Shown piece after piece: positions 1 to 9,484 of a stretch of DNA of 64,000 nt. Position numbers and translations under genes: made by a program. Every line of letters begins with the position of its first letter. Position 1 is the stretch's first letter. Under the pieces are notes generated by a model. That model made no database searches and was not told where the DNA came from. It worked only from the letters and a program-made list of their open reading frames with translations. The stretch is from Pseudomonadota bacterium (lineage in GTDB: Bacteria; Pseudomonadota; Gammaproteobacteria; Xanthomonadales; Xanthomonadaceae), in the NCBI GenBank assembly GCA_018242485.1, contig JAFEBV010000027.1:210278-274277 (forward strand). Reading direction: 5' to 3'.

Positions 1-561
1 CACACGAATACTTGGTGTTGATGAACACGACCCGACCGTCCTTGCGGATGCCGAGTTCGTGAATATCCAGGTCGCCGATCGTCTGCGCGTTGCGCGGGAC
101 ATAGCATTTGTCGAACTGGCCGTGGATGACCTCGTTCGCGCGCAGCACGTTCTCGAAGCGCCAAAGTTGGTAGAGACCGCCCAGATAGATTCGTTGCGCA
201 TTGCCGACGACGCCCATCGCGCGTTCGAAGATGCGCTCGAAGAACGACACGCGGCCGGCCTTGTCGGCACCGACCAGATACACGCGACCGCTCTGGTAGG
301 ACGAGATCGCCAACGACACACCCTGACCTGCGAGCCATCCGGCCAGTCCGCGCGAACAACTTTTCTCGACCTTGAGGTTGAACAGATTTACCGGTGGCTG
401 CGTGGCCGCTGTTTCGGGCGCAGTGGCCGGAACGGATGCCTCAGCCGCAGAACCAGGTGCCGGCTCTCCCGCATTGACCGACTCCAGGCCCGCTCCAGCC
501 TCGTTCCTGTCGTTGCTGTCGCGGATCCCGGTGCTGAGCGTCTCGTTGTTGCCAGTCATGT
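1..561 (-). CDS. TIGR03032 family (DUF4915-like) protein, 3'-truncated by window edge
   Basis: Minus-strand gene whose 3' end lies beyond base 1, so only the first 187 codons are visible. Residues 1-55 are a low-complexity Ala/Pro/Glu/Ser-rich stretch. After it comes a conserved-looking block with motifs SLAISSYQSGRVYLVG, RAMGVVG, YQLWRFEN, GDLDIHELG and VFINTKYSC, which I recognise as the TIGR03032 family, predicted beta-propeller-like proteins with no established activity. Start chosen at ATG 561 because GGAGGAA lies 5 nt upstream. An in-frame ATG at 588 lies upstream of that Shine-Dalgarno and is less likely. No signal peptide is visible. The family call rests on pattern memory. Confidence 0.75.
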
Positions 562-676
562 ATTCCTCCGCGGATGGGACGATCATCTGACGAAGCGCTG
601 AAGAACTCATTTCCCCATGTCGCAACGCTCTCAACTCAACCGCCGGGATCATGAACCTGCGACAGCCACCTGCTTG

Positions 677-782
677 CCCTTCTCCCTCCGGGAGAAGGTG
701 GCGCGAAGCGCCGGATGAGGGACGAACCGATGTCTACGCTTCATCGGCCCCTCACCCCAACCCCGCTCCCGAAGGGAGAGGG
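677..782. repeat. Intergenic palindromic repeat, GGATGAGGG family
   Basis: A box of the form CTTCTCCCTNCGGGAGAAGG is followed by GGATGAGGG (677-721), and a second palindromic box CTCCCGAAGGGAGAGGG lies at 748-782. Related boxes occur at 16709-16750 and 30699-30741. This class of GC-rich intergenic repeat is common in Lysobacterales. No transposase is associated. Confidence 0.75.
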
Positions 783-858
783 CTCAAATTGGCAGCATAG
801 TCCCAAGGCGCCCATCTTGATCCCATTGCGCCTTGCATGCCGTGTCTCAGGGTGTCGC

Positions 859-895
859 CAAAAAAACAACCCCGACGGGTCGCCGCCGCCGGGGC
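859..895 (-). terminator. Rho-independent terminator of the autotransporter gene
   Basis: Read on the minus strand, a GC-rich stem with CCCCG and CGGGG arms is followed by TTGTTTTTTT. It lies about 25 nt past the autotransporter stop codon. Confidence 0.75.
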
Positions 896-921
896 TGCAT
901 CCACTCACCACATCCGCGCTC

Positions 922-3900
922 CTACCAACTGTAGCGCAGCCCGAGCTGCCCGCCGAACACGCTGCTCAGCGCGCCGCCGTTCTGCCAGTTCACGCCACCG
1001 AACACCGACAGCTTGCCGCTGCGCATCGCCAGCCCACCCTCAAGCAACGTGCTGGTGCCTTGGGTGCTGGTCGATCCGGAGAAGACGTTGTTGATCGTGA
1101 ACCCGTTGCTGCCATCGAACTCGTGCACCGCGCTTGCCGATGCGTACGGCGTCCACGTCGTGCCGCCCGCTGCGATGTCCTTGCTCAGCAGCACGCCGGC
1201 GCGGCCGCGCGAGGATGCCCCGCCGTTCGGCGTGAAGCCGGCCAGCACACCGGTGAGGGTATCGACATGGCTCACCGTGGTGCGGGTGTATTGCAGTTGC
1301 GGTACCAGCTTGTAGCCGTCGCCGAGCGCCCACGTCCAGCCCAGCTCGCCGTTGAAGGCTTCGGCCTTGCCGCTCGCACGCGATTCGCCTACCACCGAAT
1401 CCAGCCGCGCATCGAATCGCATCTGCCGATACGACACATCCAGATAGGCGCCGTTCGCACCGACCCACGTCGCATACGCGCCGTAGGTGTCGCCGGTGAT
1501 CCGGTTCCGGCCGGTTTGGCCCGAGCCCACGAGACGCTGGCTGGCCTGCGCCTTGCCGAGCACCAGTCCGGCGCTGACGCCGTCGGCGATCGCGATGTCC
1601 ACGCCCAGTTCCTGGCCGGAGTCGCCCTGGTCGAACGCGACGTTGCCGCCTTGCCCGAAGTTGTTCGCGACATGCGTCGGATTCACCCTGCCATCGTCGG
1701 AGAACGCGCGCACCCAGACACCGACATGGCCTTGCGGCTGCGGATCGAGCACGCCCATGCGCTCGCGCCAGGTGCCTACTTCGCTACCCATCAGCCGTTG
1801 CACGCCGGGCGCGAACGCGGCCGCGAGCGCACCCGTATCGGTGAGCCCGGTGACCGCGACACCCAGCGAGAACACGTCGGGGTGCGCCGTGCCGGAGTCG
1901 ATGACACTGGCCTGCAGGGTGAGGAAGCTCTTGCTGGTGTCGAAGTGGACATTGCCGATGACGAACGCTCCGGGCGTGGAGTTGCCGTCCACCTGCACGA
2001 TCGGAATCGAACTCCAGGCGGTGGTCGGCAGCGTGAGCAGATTGACGTCGACCGCGGTGACGCTTCCGGCCGCGACGCTGCCGGCGACATGCAGGGTGTC
2101 GCTGGCGTTGTGCGCGATGTCCACGTCCAGGGCGATCCTGCCGCTGCCGGTCCAATCGCCGAGCACGGTGAGGGCGTCGGTCGGCGCGCCATTGCGGAAG
2201 TCGACACTGCCGGTGTTGGCGAACGGATTCGGGTTGCCTGCGCCCATGTCGATGACATTGGCGCCAGAAACCATGATCGTGCCGCTATTGGCGAACACGT
2301 TGCCCTGTGCGCCGAAACTGCCCAGCGACAGGGACGTGTTGTGCAGGACGATCGTGCCCGCATTGTCGATCGTGTCGTCGCCCGCACCGAAATTCGAGGA
2401 TGCGCCGATCGCATTCCAGATGCCGCCGGCCTGATTGTTCAGGGTGTCGTTGCCGCCGCCGGTGACAATCGCCCCGGTGATCGTGCCGGTGTTGACGAGG
2501 GTCGCCGTCGCACCGTCGGACGATGCGATGGCGATCCGCGCGCCATCGCCGTAGGCACCGATTCTGCCGCTGTTGGTCAGCAGGTTGTCGCCGTGGGAAA
2601 GCATCGACACCGCGGTGGCGGTCGCCCCGGTGCCGTAGGCGCCGGCGGCGATCGTCCCGCTGTTGTCGATGCGGATGCCCTCGTTCTTCCAGCCGGTCGC
2701 CTCGATGCCGATGGCGGTGGCGGTGGTGGTGCCCGTGGCTTTGGCCCAGATGTGGCCCTGATTGTCGACCGTTGCCGCCACGTAACTGGTGTTCGCATTG
2801 CCGTAGGCCCCGGCGACGAACACGCCGCTGGCACTGGCTGTAGCGCCGCTCGCCATGGCGCCGATACTGCCGCTGTTTAGCACCGTCGCGACTCCGTAGA
2901 GGCTGTTGATCGATGCGCCGACGGCGTGCGCGGTATCGGCATCGACGCTTGCGCCGATATGTCCGCTGTTGGTGATCGCCGAGCCGAACGCGCCGAGCAC
3001 CACGGCGCCATAGGCATCACCCGTACCGCCGTGCGCGGTCGCAACAGCCGAGATCGCGCCGGCGTTGTCCAGCGACGCCGTGCCACCGTTGGGGGTCAAG
3101 GTGCCCGGATAGTGACACGTGCCGCTGCTGCAATCGACGTAGTACAACTGGCGCAGCCCTTTCAGGTAGCTGCCGACCGCGAAGGCATCGCCGTGGTCGG
3201 CCGATGCAGCGGAGGCGATGCTGCCGTCATTGGCGGTAGATGCAACCACCACGGCGGTGGGATTGTTGCTCACGTCGCGCACATAGGTGCCGAAGGAGGT
3301 GGCGCTGGCGTAGGCCGCGGTGGCGCTGGCCTGGATGTCGCCGTGGTTGATTACGGAGCCGGACTCGACTGTCGAATAGGCGCCGATGGTGGCGCCCCAT
3401 GCCCTGGCCAGGCCGGGGCTGGCGTTCGCCCCGCCGTCCGCGTTGGCGACCGCCTGCGCGACGATGCTGCCAGCGTTGTCGATGACCGCCCGCGTCGCCC
3501 CGTAGGCCTTGGCGCCCATGGCGATGGCGCGCCCGCCATAGGTGTCGCTAAGCAGGCTGCCCGTGGTCGCCGAGGCGACGATGCTGCCGCCGGCGTCGTT
3601 GACGATGTGGGTGTAGTACTTGCCGCGGTCGCTCACGCCGTAGGCGGCGGCATCGCCCAGATCGCTGCTGGCGATGGCGGAGATCGTTCCGGAGTTTTCG
3701 ACCACGCCGTTGTACCTGGCGTAGGCATGGATGCCGGTGGCGCCGGCACCGGCATCGAAGAAGGTCACACCGTGTTCGGTCACCGCGTGCGCCGAAATAT
3801 CGCCGTGATTCACCACCGAGATGTTGCCCTTGTAGTTCGCCTTGGCCTCCACGCCGACCGCGCCGCTGGCACCGGTGTAGCCGTAGACGCCGTTGTCGTA

Positions 3901-5760
3901 GGCATGCGCATGGCTGTAGACGACGATGTGGCCATCGTTGACCACATTGACGCCGTACTTGCCTCCCGCCTTGATTCCAACCGCATGGGCCAGGCCGAAC
4001 AATTCCGTGTTCGCCGTGGCGTAGATGCTTGCACCCGCGGCGTTGTCGATGGTGGATCGCGAACCGTAGATGTCCAGCGCGGTCGCTTCCGCCATGTAGC
4101 CACCCACGATGGCAGCGTGCGCCTGGATGGTGCCGTGGTTGCTGACACTGGATCCACCCGCGCCGGTCCCGAATCCGTACACCTTCGCTCCGGTTGCGTA
4201 AGCCGTCGCCGACGACACGTTGGCGTAGCCCCGTCCGCCCTGCGAGGTCGCGCTGATGTCGCCCTGATTGACGATGGCGGCCGTATCGCCGCTGTGGACA
4301 TAAGCCCCGAAGGTCACCGAGCCGCCGACCGCCGAGATCGCGCTGCTTGCAATCGATCCGCTGTTGTCGATTTCGGCATCGCCGACGCCATAAGCACCGG
4401 ATTGGACGACCGCACCCCAGGCCGAGGCATAGCCTTGCGAGGTCACCGCCGACGCGCTGATGTCGCCCGAGTTGCTGATCAGCGCCTGCCCGCCTCCGGA
4501 AGCGTTCACCGCCCGCGCGCCGATCGCCTTGGCCACGAGGAAGCCGCTGGTGCCGGTGATGTCGGTCGTGGCGGAAGCCGTCACGGAAATCGACCCGCTG
4601 TTGTCGATGCTCGAATCATGCAGCGCGGCGGCGTTGTAGACACCCACCGCCATGGCTTCGAATTGGCCGTAAGGCGCCAGGGTGCCGTCGGCTTCGACGG
4701 TGATGGTGCCCGCATTGCGGGTGGTCGCCTGCAGGAACGACACGGTGTCCATGCCTGCCGCGACGGCTTGAGCCCCGGAGGCGGTGGCGGAAATCGTGCC
4801 CTGATTGGTGGCATCGGCGGCGTGGTAACCGACGGCAAGGACACCCGTCGCAGTCGCCAGCCCGGTCGTCGAAGTGGCATGGGCGGCGACGTCGCCGGTG
4901 TTGTAGAAGGTCGAACCGGCTCCACGACTGTTGAGATGGGCGCCGGTGGCCGAGGCCGTGCCGCCAACGGCGGTCGCCGTGGCACCGAGGTAGCCGTCGT
5001 TGCGCAGTTCGGCGCCGACCGGGAACAGTCCGGCAGCAATCCCGCCCTCGACATAGGCACCGACCGCGACGCCATTGCCAGCCAGCGCATCGGCGGTAGC
5101 GGCGATATGGCCCGAGGATTCGTTGTGCACATAAGCCTGGTGAACGGAAAGATCCACCACGCCGTAGGCCGTCGCATGGGCGGCGGTGGCATGCACATCG
5201 ACGATGCCGCTGGTGTCGACCTTGCTCAGGAAACGGTTGGCCGCATGGATGCCGACGGCGTAATAGGTTCCGTAGACATAGATGTTGCCGCTGGATTGAG
5301 CGGCCGCGGGACTGTCGCTCACGGCCAACACGTCGCCACCGTTGACGACGGTCATGTCATGAACCCCGGCATTGGCCGGATCGTCGATCCCGTGGTTGTT
5401 GCTGCCAGCGGAAACGATGACCGCGGAGTCGCCAGATCTGCCGACGTCGCCACCCGCCAGCCCGAAGGACGAATGCACACTGCTGGGCAACGCGTCGTCC
5501 GCCACGACGGTCAGATCCACCGCGGGCGCGAAGCCGGCATCGGTGACGGGGCGAGCGGACTGGCCATGGCGGGCCTGCGTGTTGCCGTGCACGACATGGC
5601 TGCCGGCGGCGGCCGCGCAACTGGCCACCGGCATGCTCAGGGTCAGCAGGGTGGCCGAAACGGTCAGGGCAGCGCGAATCGCCCGACTGATCGGCGCGAC
5701 CGTCGGACTCGGAAACCGATGCGTCTTGCGCGTGAGCTGGCATCGCATGGATGGGTTCAT
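922..5760 (-). CDS. Autotransporter (type Va) with long repetitive passenger
   Basis: 1612-residue surface protein. A long N-terminal signal region has a basic stretch (about residues 5-28) followed by a hydrophobic core ending near Ala-Ala-Ala (about residue 52). The passenger, about residues 60-1335, is Ala/Gly/Asn/Thr-rich with dozens of degenerate repeats of the type NSGTISA-x-A, the pattern of a right-handed beta-helix adhesin. The last 275 residues are an autotransporter beta-barrel (VGVWVRAF at the start, terminal aromatic in LRYSW). One odd Cys pair (VDCSSGTCHY) sits mid-passenger; most autotransporter passengers avoid Cys. GGGGAAG lies 3 nt before ATG 5760. A strong terminator follows. 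The gene is divergent from a MalT/LuxR-type regulator, a possible activator (inference). An adhesin role is inferred from architecture only. Confidence 0.9.
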   Translation of the reverse strand: MNPSMRCQLTRKTHRFPSPTVAPISRAIRAALTVSATLLTLSMPVASCAAAAGSHVVHGNTQARHGQSARPVTDAGFAPAVDLTVVADDALPSSVHSSFGLAGGDVGRSGDSAVIVSAGSNNHGIDDPANAGVHDMTVVNGGDVLAVSDSPAAAQSSGNIYVYGTYYAVGIHAANRFLSKVDTSGIVDVHATAAHATAYGVVDLSVHQAYVHNESSGHIAATADALAGNGVAVGAYVEGGIAAGLFPVGAELRNDGYLGATATAVGGTASATGAHLNSRGAGSTFYNTGDVAAHATSTTGLATATGVLAVGYHAADATNQGTISATASGAQAVAAGMDTVSFLQATTRNAGTITVEADGTLAPYGQFEAMAVGVYNAAALHDSSIDNSGSISVTASATTDITGTSGFLVAKAIGARAVNASGGGQALISNSGDISASAVTSQGYASAWGAVVQSGAYGVGDAEIDNSGSIASSAISAVGGSVTFGAYVHSGDTAAIVNQGDISATSQGGRGYANVSSATAYATGAKVYGFGTGAGGSSVSNHGTIQAHAAIVGGYMAEATALDIYGSRSTIDNAAGASIYATANTELFGLAHAVGIKAGGKYGVNVVNDGHIVVYSHAHAYDNGVYGYTGASGAVGVEAKANYKGNISVVNHGDISAHAVTEHGVTFFDAGAGATGIHAYARYNGVVENSGTISAIASSDLGDAAAYGVSDRGKYYTHIVNDAGGSIVASATTGSLLSDTYGGRAIAMGAKAYGATRAVIDNAGSIVAQAVANADGGANASPGLARAWGATIGAYSTVESGSVINHGDIQASATAAYASATSFGTYVRDVSNNPTAVVVASTANDGSIASAASADHGDAFAVGSYLKGLRQLYYVDCSSGTCHYPGTLTPNGGTASLDNAGAISAVATAHGGTGDAYGAVVLGAFGSAITNSGHIGASVDADTAHAVGASINSLYGVATVLNSGSIGAMASGATASASGVFVAGAYGNANTSYVAATVDNQGHIWAKATGTTTATAIGIEATGWKNEGIRIDNSGTIAAGAYGTGATATAVSMLSHGDNLLTNSGRIGAYGDGARIAIASSDGATATLVNTGTITGAIVTGGGNDTLNNQAGGIWNAIGASSNFGAGDDTIDNAGTIVLHNTSLSLGSFGAQGNVFANSGTIMVSGANVIDMGAGNPNPFANTGSVDFRNGAPTDALTVLGDWTGSGRIALDVDIAHNASDTLHVAGSVAAGSVTAVDVNLLTLPTTAWSSIPIVQVDGNSTPGAFVIGNVHFDTSKSFLTLQASVIDSGTAHPDVFSLGVAVTGLTDTGALAAAFAPGVQRLMGSEVGTWRERMGVLDPQPQGHVGVWVRAFSDDGRVNPTHVANNFGQGGNVAFDQGDSGQELGVDIAIADGVSAGLVLGKAQASQRLVGSGQTGRNRITGDTYGAYATWVGANGAYLDVSYRQMRFDARLDSVVGESRASGKAEAFNGELGWTWALGDGYKLVPQLQYTRTTVSHVDTLTGVLAGFTPNGGASSRGRAGVLLSKDIAAGGTTWTPYASASAVHEFDGSNGFTINNVFSGSTSTQGTSTLLEGGLAMRSGKLSVFGGVNWQNGGALSSVFGGQLGLRYSW

Positions 5761-6149
5761 TGACTTCCCCGGTTGTTATGTCGGTTGCAGGACAGACGAT
5801 GTCCTGACTGGAACTGTGGCAATTCGTCGCACTGCGTCCGCGGCTTCGACCGTGAGGGAAGGGAATGCCTTCCCACGAATCGCATTGGATGCACTCGGGT
5901 CAGCACGACAGCGATCAGCGGCAAGATAGGGCAGAACCGTCACCGCGTGGCGTGAAGCAGAGCCGATCCCCCCCGGCCCGGGGGGGCACAGATACCGGAA
6001 GGGGCGTCGTCGCCGGTTGTCGCGGCGCATTCGCCCGGGCCTGTCGCATCGCCGGCGGAAATGCGATGCGTCCCAGTGTTCGGGAGCGCAGCGGCCATTA
6101 GACTGGCACCACCGGGCCGGGCCGCGCCGCCCCGATACCCACCACCCGC
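5761..6149. other. Divergent intergenic region, autotransporter / LuxR regulator
   Basis: 389 bp without a gene. It must hold both promoters. The only striking structure is a C7-GGCCC-G7 dyad at about 5967-5985 without a T-tract on either strand, so it is not a standard terminator. No confident -35/-10 pair was found for either gene. Confidence 0.5.
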
Positions 6150-8816
6150 ATGCACGACACCGAGTTCGCCCTCAAGACCACACCGCCGCGTCTGCCACGC
6201 ACGGCAATCGAACGCGCTCGCCTCGAACGCATCTGGGAAGCCATCGGCGATCGCACCGTGGTCACCGTGCTCGCACCCGCAGGCTTCGGCAAGACCGTCC
6301 TGCTCGTCCACTGGCGCAAGCGCTGGCTGGCCGAAGGCGCCCAGGTCGCCTGGCTCAGTGCCGACCGCAACGACGACCCGGCGCACTTCCACCTCGCGCT
6401 GTTGCACGCGATTCGTACCGCCAGCGGGCGAATCGCGCTCAACACCTCGGCGAACGAGAGCGTGCTGCGCATCGACCAGGGCATCGAGACGCTGACCGGC
6501 CTGCTCGCCGAAATCGCGGCACTCGGGCGCCGCACCGTGTTGATCGTCGACGATGCCGAACGCCTGCCAGCGGCCAGTCGCGCCTCGCTCGCCTACCTGC
6601 TCAGCAATGCGCCGCCGAATCTGCATGTGGCGATCGGCACGCGCACGCCGATCGATTTGCGCACGGCGGAGTTGTCCGCGAAGGGCCTGAGCGCCGTATT
6701 GAGCGCCGACGACCTGCGCCTGCAACCGGAGGAGACGCTGGCGATCCTGCACCACCGCTTCGACGATCGCCTGAGCCTGGACGATGGCATGCGGCTGCAC
6801 GCGGCGACCGAGGGCTGGCCGATCGGCCTGCAACTGGCCATCGCCACGATCGAATCCGAACGCGACCCCTCGGCCGCGGTGCGCTCGCTGTCCGGGCGAC
6901 GCGGCGACATCGAACGCTATTTCGTCGAATCGCTGCTCGCCAGCCTGTCGCCGCCTTTGCGCGATTTTCTCGTGCGCATCGCGATCCTCGACCGCATGAA
7001 CGCATCGATGTGCGCAGCGGTCACCGGCTGCACGCGCGCATCGGATCGCTTGCGGAAACTGCTGTGCGACACCCCGATCCTGATCGGCGCCGAGTTGCAA
7101 GGCTGGTACCGCGCGCATCCGCTGGTGCGCGACTTCCTGCTGGGGCGCTTCGAGCGCTTGCCGCGCGCGGAACAGCGCGCGTTGCATCGCCGCGCCTGCG
7201 ACTGGTTCGCCCGCGAGGAACGCTTTCCGGAAGCCGCCACGCATGCGTTCGCTGCCGGCGAGGAAACGCTCGCCAGCGCGTACGCGGTGAAATCGTTGTG
7301 GACCTTGCGCACGCAAGGCAAGTTCGCCGAAGCGCAAGCCTGGCTGCAACGGATCCCGCCCGCGCAGATCGCCGGCGACACCCATCTGCGTCTGCTCGCC
7401 GCCTGGGCCGACGCGCTGGGCGAGCGCAACGCCGAGGCCTTCCGGATCGCCAGCGCCATCCTCGACGATCCGGCGACCGCGCCGGCCACGCAATTCGTCG
7501 CCGCGCTCGTCGCCTCCAGCGCGACGGGTTACTCCGACCATATCGGTCTGGTTCCGGAACTGTTCGCGCGCTGGTCCGACTATCCCGCCGATGTGACCGA
7601 GCCGGTCTGCGAACTGGCCTGGCGCAATGCCATGGCCCACCTGCGGATGCACGCCGGCCGCACCGACGAGGCGCGACGCATCCTCGCCGTGCTGCCCGCC
7701 GGCGTGCGTGCGGATTCGGCCATGCTTGCCCTGTCCTACCGCACGATGCTGCTGGGCATGACGCATCTGTGGGATGGCGACGCGTGGAAGACCCAGGCGG
7801 TGCTGGAACCGGCGCTGCAGCAGGCCGAACGCGCGGCCGGGCGACGCAGCCTGGTCGCCAGCATGTTCGCCGCGGTGCTGGCCCCGGCCTTGCACGACCT
7901 CGACCAGCCCGAAGCGGCGCAGGCGCTGCTGGCCGACCGCCTCGACGTCATCGAGCACACCAGTTTCCCGGACGCGATCATGCTGGCTTATCGCACCCTC
8001 GTGCGCATCGCCCGGTCGCGCGGCGAGGAACGGCGCGCGCTGTCCCTGCTCGACAATCTGGGCATGCTCGCCGAGCGTCGCCACCTGCCGCGACTGGCCG
8101 CGCAGGCGCTCGCCGAACGCACCCGCATGCATGCATTTCGCGGCAATGCACAGGCCGCATCGCGCGCCGCGCGCGAGCTCGATGCGCTCGCGCCCGAGTT
8201 CGATCGGCGCGAGCTGCTGCCCTATCGTCCCCAGTATCGCCTCGCCGCCGCGATCGCGCATGCCTACGCGGCGCTGGCCCGGCACGACCACCCGGCTGCC
8301 CTGCGCCAGCTGGCGACGGCCGAGTCCTGCGCCAGCGGCTTGCAACGCCACGGCGGTCTGTTGACCGTGTCCGTGTTGCGTGCCGTTTGCGCACGTCAAT
8401 GCAACGACGCCGACGCCACCGCGTTGTTGGTGCAGGCGCAGGCGCTCGCACCGGCAGGGGCCGTGTTGCACGCCGTCGGCGAGGTACATCCGCTGGCGCT
8501 GCAGATGGCCACCAGCCTGCATCGGGCGACCGCCGGCCTGCGCGCCGTGCAGGGCCCTGCGCAGACCGGCGGCACACACGTCGTCGCGCAAAGCTCGACG
8601 CCCGCGATTGCAGCCCGCGGCCCGCTCACGCCGAAGGAATCCAGCGTGCTGGCCCTGCTCGACAAGGGCATGTCCAACAAACAGATCGCACGCGTTCTGG
8701 ACATCGGCGACGAAACCGTGAAATGGCACGTCAAGAACCTGTTCCTCAAACTCTCCGCCGGCACCCGCAAGCACGCGGTGGATCGAGCCCGCCTGCTGGG
8801 GCTGGTTGGCAGCTGA
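6150..8816 (+). CDS. MalT/LuxR-type ATP-binding transcriptional regulator
   Basis: 888 residues. Walker A motif APAGFGKT at 42-49 and a Walker B-like LIVDDAERL near 131 mark the N-terminal STAND-type NTPase. The middle is an alpha-helical, TPR-like MalT region. The last 65 residues are a LuxR/GerE helix-turn-helix (LTPKESSVLALL, NKQIARVL, TVKWHVKNLF). Such proteins are large activators gated by a small inducer and ATP; the inducer is unknown here. Divergent from the autotransporter gene, its most obvious candidate target. The start at ATG 6150 has no strong Shine-Dalgarno, but the Walker A distance to the N-terminus is typical of the family. Confidence 0.9.
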   Translation: MHDTEFALKTTPPRLPRTAIERARLERIWEAIGDRTVVTVLAPAGFGKTVLLVHWRKRWLAEGAQVAWLSADRNDDPAHFHLALLHAIRTASGRIALNTSANESVLRIDQGIETLTGLLAEIAALGRRTVLIVDDAERLPAASRASLAYLLSNAPPNLHVAIGTRTPIDLRTAELSAKGLSAVLSADDLRLQPEETLAILHHRFDDRLSLDDGMRLHAATEGWPIGLQLAIATIESERDPSAAVRSLSGRRGDIERYFVESLLASLSPPLRDFLVRIAILDRMNASMCAAVTGCTRASDRLRKLLCDTPILIGAELQGWYRAHPLVRDFLLGRFERLPRAEQRALHRRACDWFAREERFPEAATHAFAAGEETLASAYAVKSLWTLRTQGKFAEAQAWLQRIPPAQIAGDTHLRLLAAWADALGERNAEAFRIASAILDDPATAPATQFVAALVASSATGYSDHIGLVPELFARWSDYPADVTEPVCELAWRNAMAHLRMHAGRTDEARRILAVLPAGVRADSAMLALSYRTMLLGMTHLWDGDAWKTQAVLEPALQQAERAAGRRSLVASMFAAVLAPALHDLDQPEAAQALLADRLDVIEHTSFPDAIMLAYRTLVRIARSRGEERRALSLLDNLGMLAERRHLPRLAAQALAERTRMHAFRGNAQAASRAARELDALAPEFDRRELLPYRPQYRLAAAIAHAYAALARHDHPAALRQLATAESCASGLQRHGGLLTVSVLRAVCARQCNDADATALLVQAQALAPAGAVLHAVGEVHPLALQMATSLHRATAGLRAVQGPAQTGGTHVVAQSSTPAIAARGPLTPKESSVLALLDKGMSNKQIARVLDIGDETVKWHVKNLFLKLSAGTRKHAVDRARLLGLVGS

Positions 8817-8877
8817 CGAGCCCGGATTCGGCAACCACCCGCTTACCGTGGCAGGATGCGTTGCCATCCGATCCAGC

Positions 8878-9444
8878 ATGCGACCCCCGATGAATGCGCC
8901 GCCACTATCCCTCCCCAGCCTGCACGGCGAGCGCGTCACCCTGCGTGCGCCCTGCGCGGACGACCGCGATGCGTTGTTCGCGCTGTACTCCGCGCCGGAG
9001 GTGATGCGTTTCTGGAGCACGCCGGCGTGGTCGGAACTCGCTGCTGCCGATGCATGGTTCGGCCGGCAGGACAGCGGCTTGCTCGCCGGCAGCGCGATGA
9101 CGTGGGCGATCGCGCAATGCGACGACGACGCCTTGATCGGTACCGTGAGCTTGCACGCGATTTTCCCGGGACAGGCGCGCGCCGAGATCGGCTACGCCCT
9201 GCATCCATCGCATTGGGGCCGCGGCTTGGCGCGCGAGGCGGTGCGACTGGCGCTGCGCTACGGATTCGATGAACTTCGCCTGCGCCGCATCGAGGCCGAC
9301 ACCGATCCGGACAATATCGGCTCGTGCCGCTTGCTCGAAGCGCTGGGTTTCCGCCGCGAGGGTCTGCTGCGCGAGCGCTGGCAGGTCGGCGATCTCACCT
9401 CCGATTCCGCACTGTACGGCTTGCTGAAGGACGATCTGCGCTGA
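8878..9444 (+). CDS. GNAT family N-acetyltransferase
   Basis: 188 residues from ATG 8878 (alternative ATG 8890, giving MNAPPL). The fold signatures are HGERVTLRAP at the N-terminus, EIGYALHPSHWGRGLAREA for acetyl-CoA binding, and the closing NIGSCRLLEALGFRREG. This is the RimJ/Acetyltransf_3 branch, which acetylates protein N-termini or small amines; the substrate cannot be told. It starts 62 nt after the LuxR gene on the same strand and could be co-transcribed. Confidence 0.88.
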   Translation: MRPPMNAPPLSLPSLHGERVTLRAPCADDRDALFALYSAPEVMRFWSTPAWSELAAADAWFGRQDSGLLAGSAMTWAIAQCDDDALIGTVSLHAIFPGQARAEIGYALHPSHWGRGLAREAVRLALRYGFDELRLRRIEADTDPDNIGSCRLLEALGFRREGLLRERWQVGDLTSDSALYGLLKDDLR

Positions 9445-9484
9445 CGCACTTGCGACACCCCCTCCCTTCGATTAACATTTGTGC

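Larger units (their letters stand above)
562..921. other. Gene-free stretch: repeat element and terminator
   Basis: No credible gene between the two minus-strand genes. The stretch holds a GC-rich two-part palindromic repeat (677-782) and the rho-independent terminator of the autotransporter gene (859-895). Nothing else recognisable is seen. Confidence 0.7.

Noticed and set aside
715..5763. Long plus-strand open frames (721 and 945 codons) over the autotransporter
   Set aside because: They lie antisense to a gene with signal peptide, repeats and beta-barrel; their composition is Arg/His/Asp-rich shadow sequence typical of high-GC DNA.
5967..5985. C7/G7 palindrome as a terminator
   Set aside because: No T-tract on either strand and it sits upstream of both divergent genes.
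5940..9020. 1026-codon minus-strand frame over the LuxR regulator
   Set aside because: Antisense shadow of the MalT-like gene; Gln/Arg/Gly-rich with no motif.
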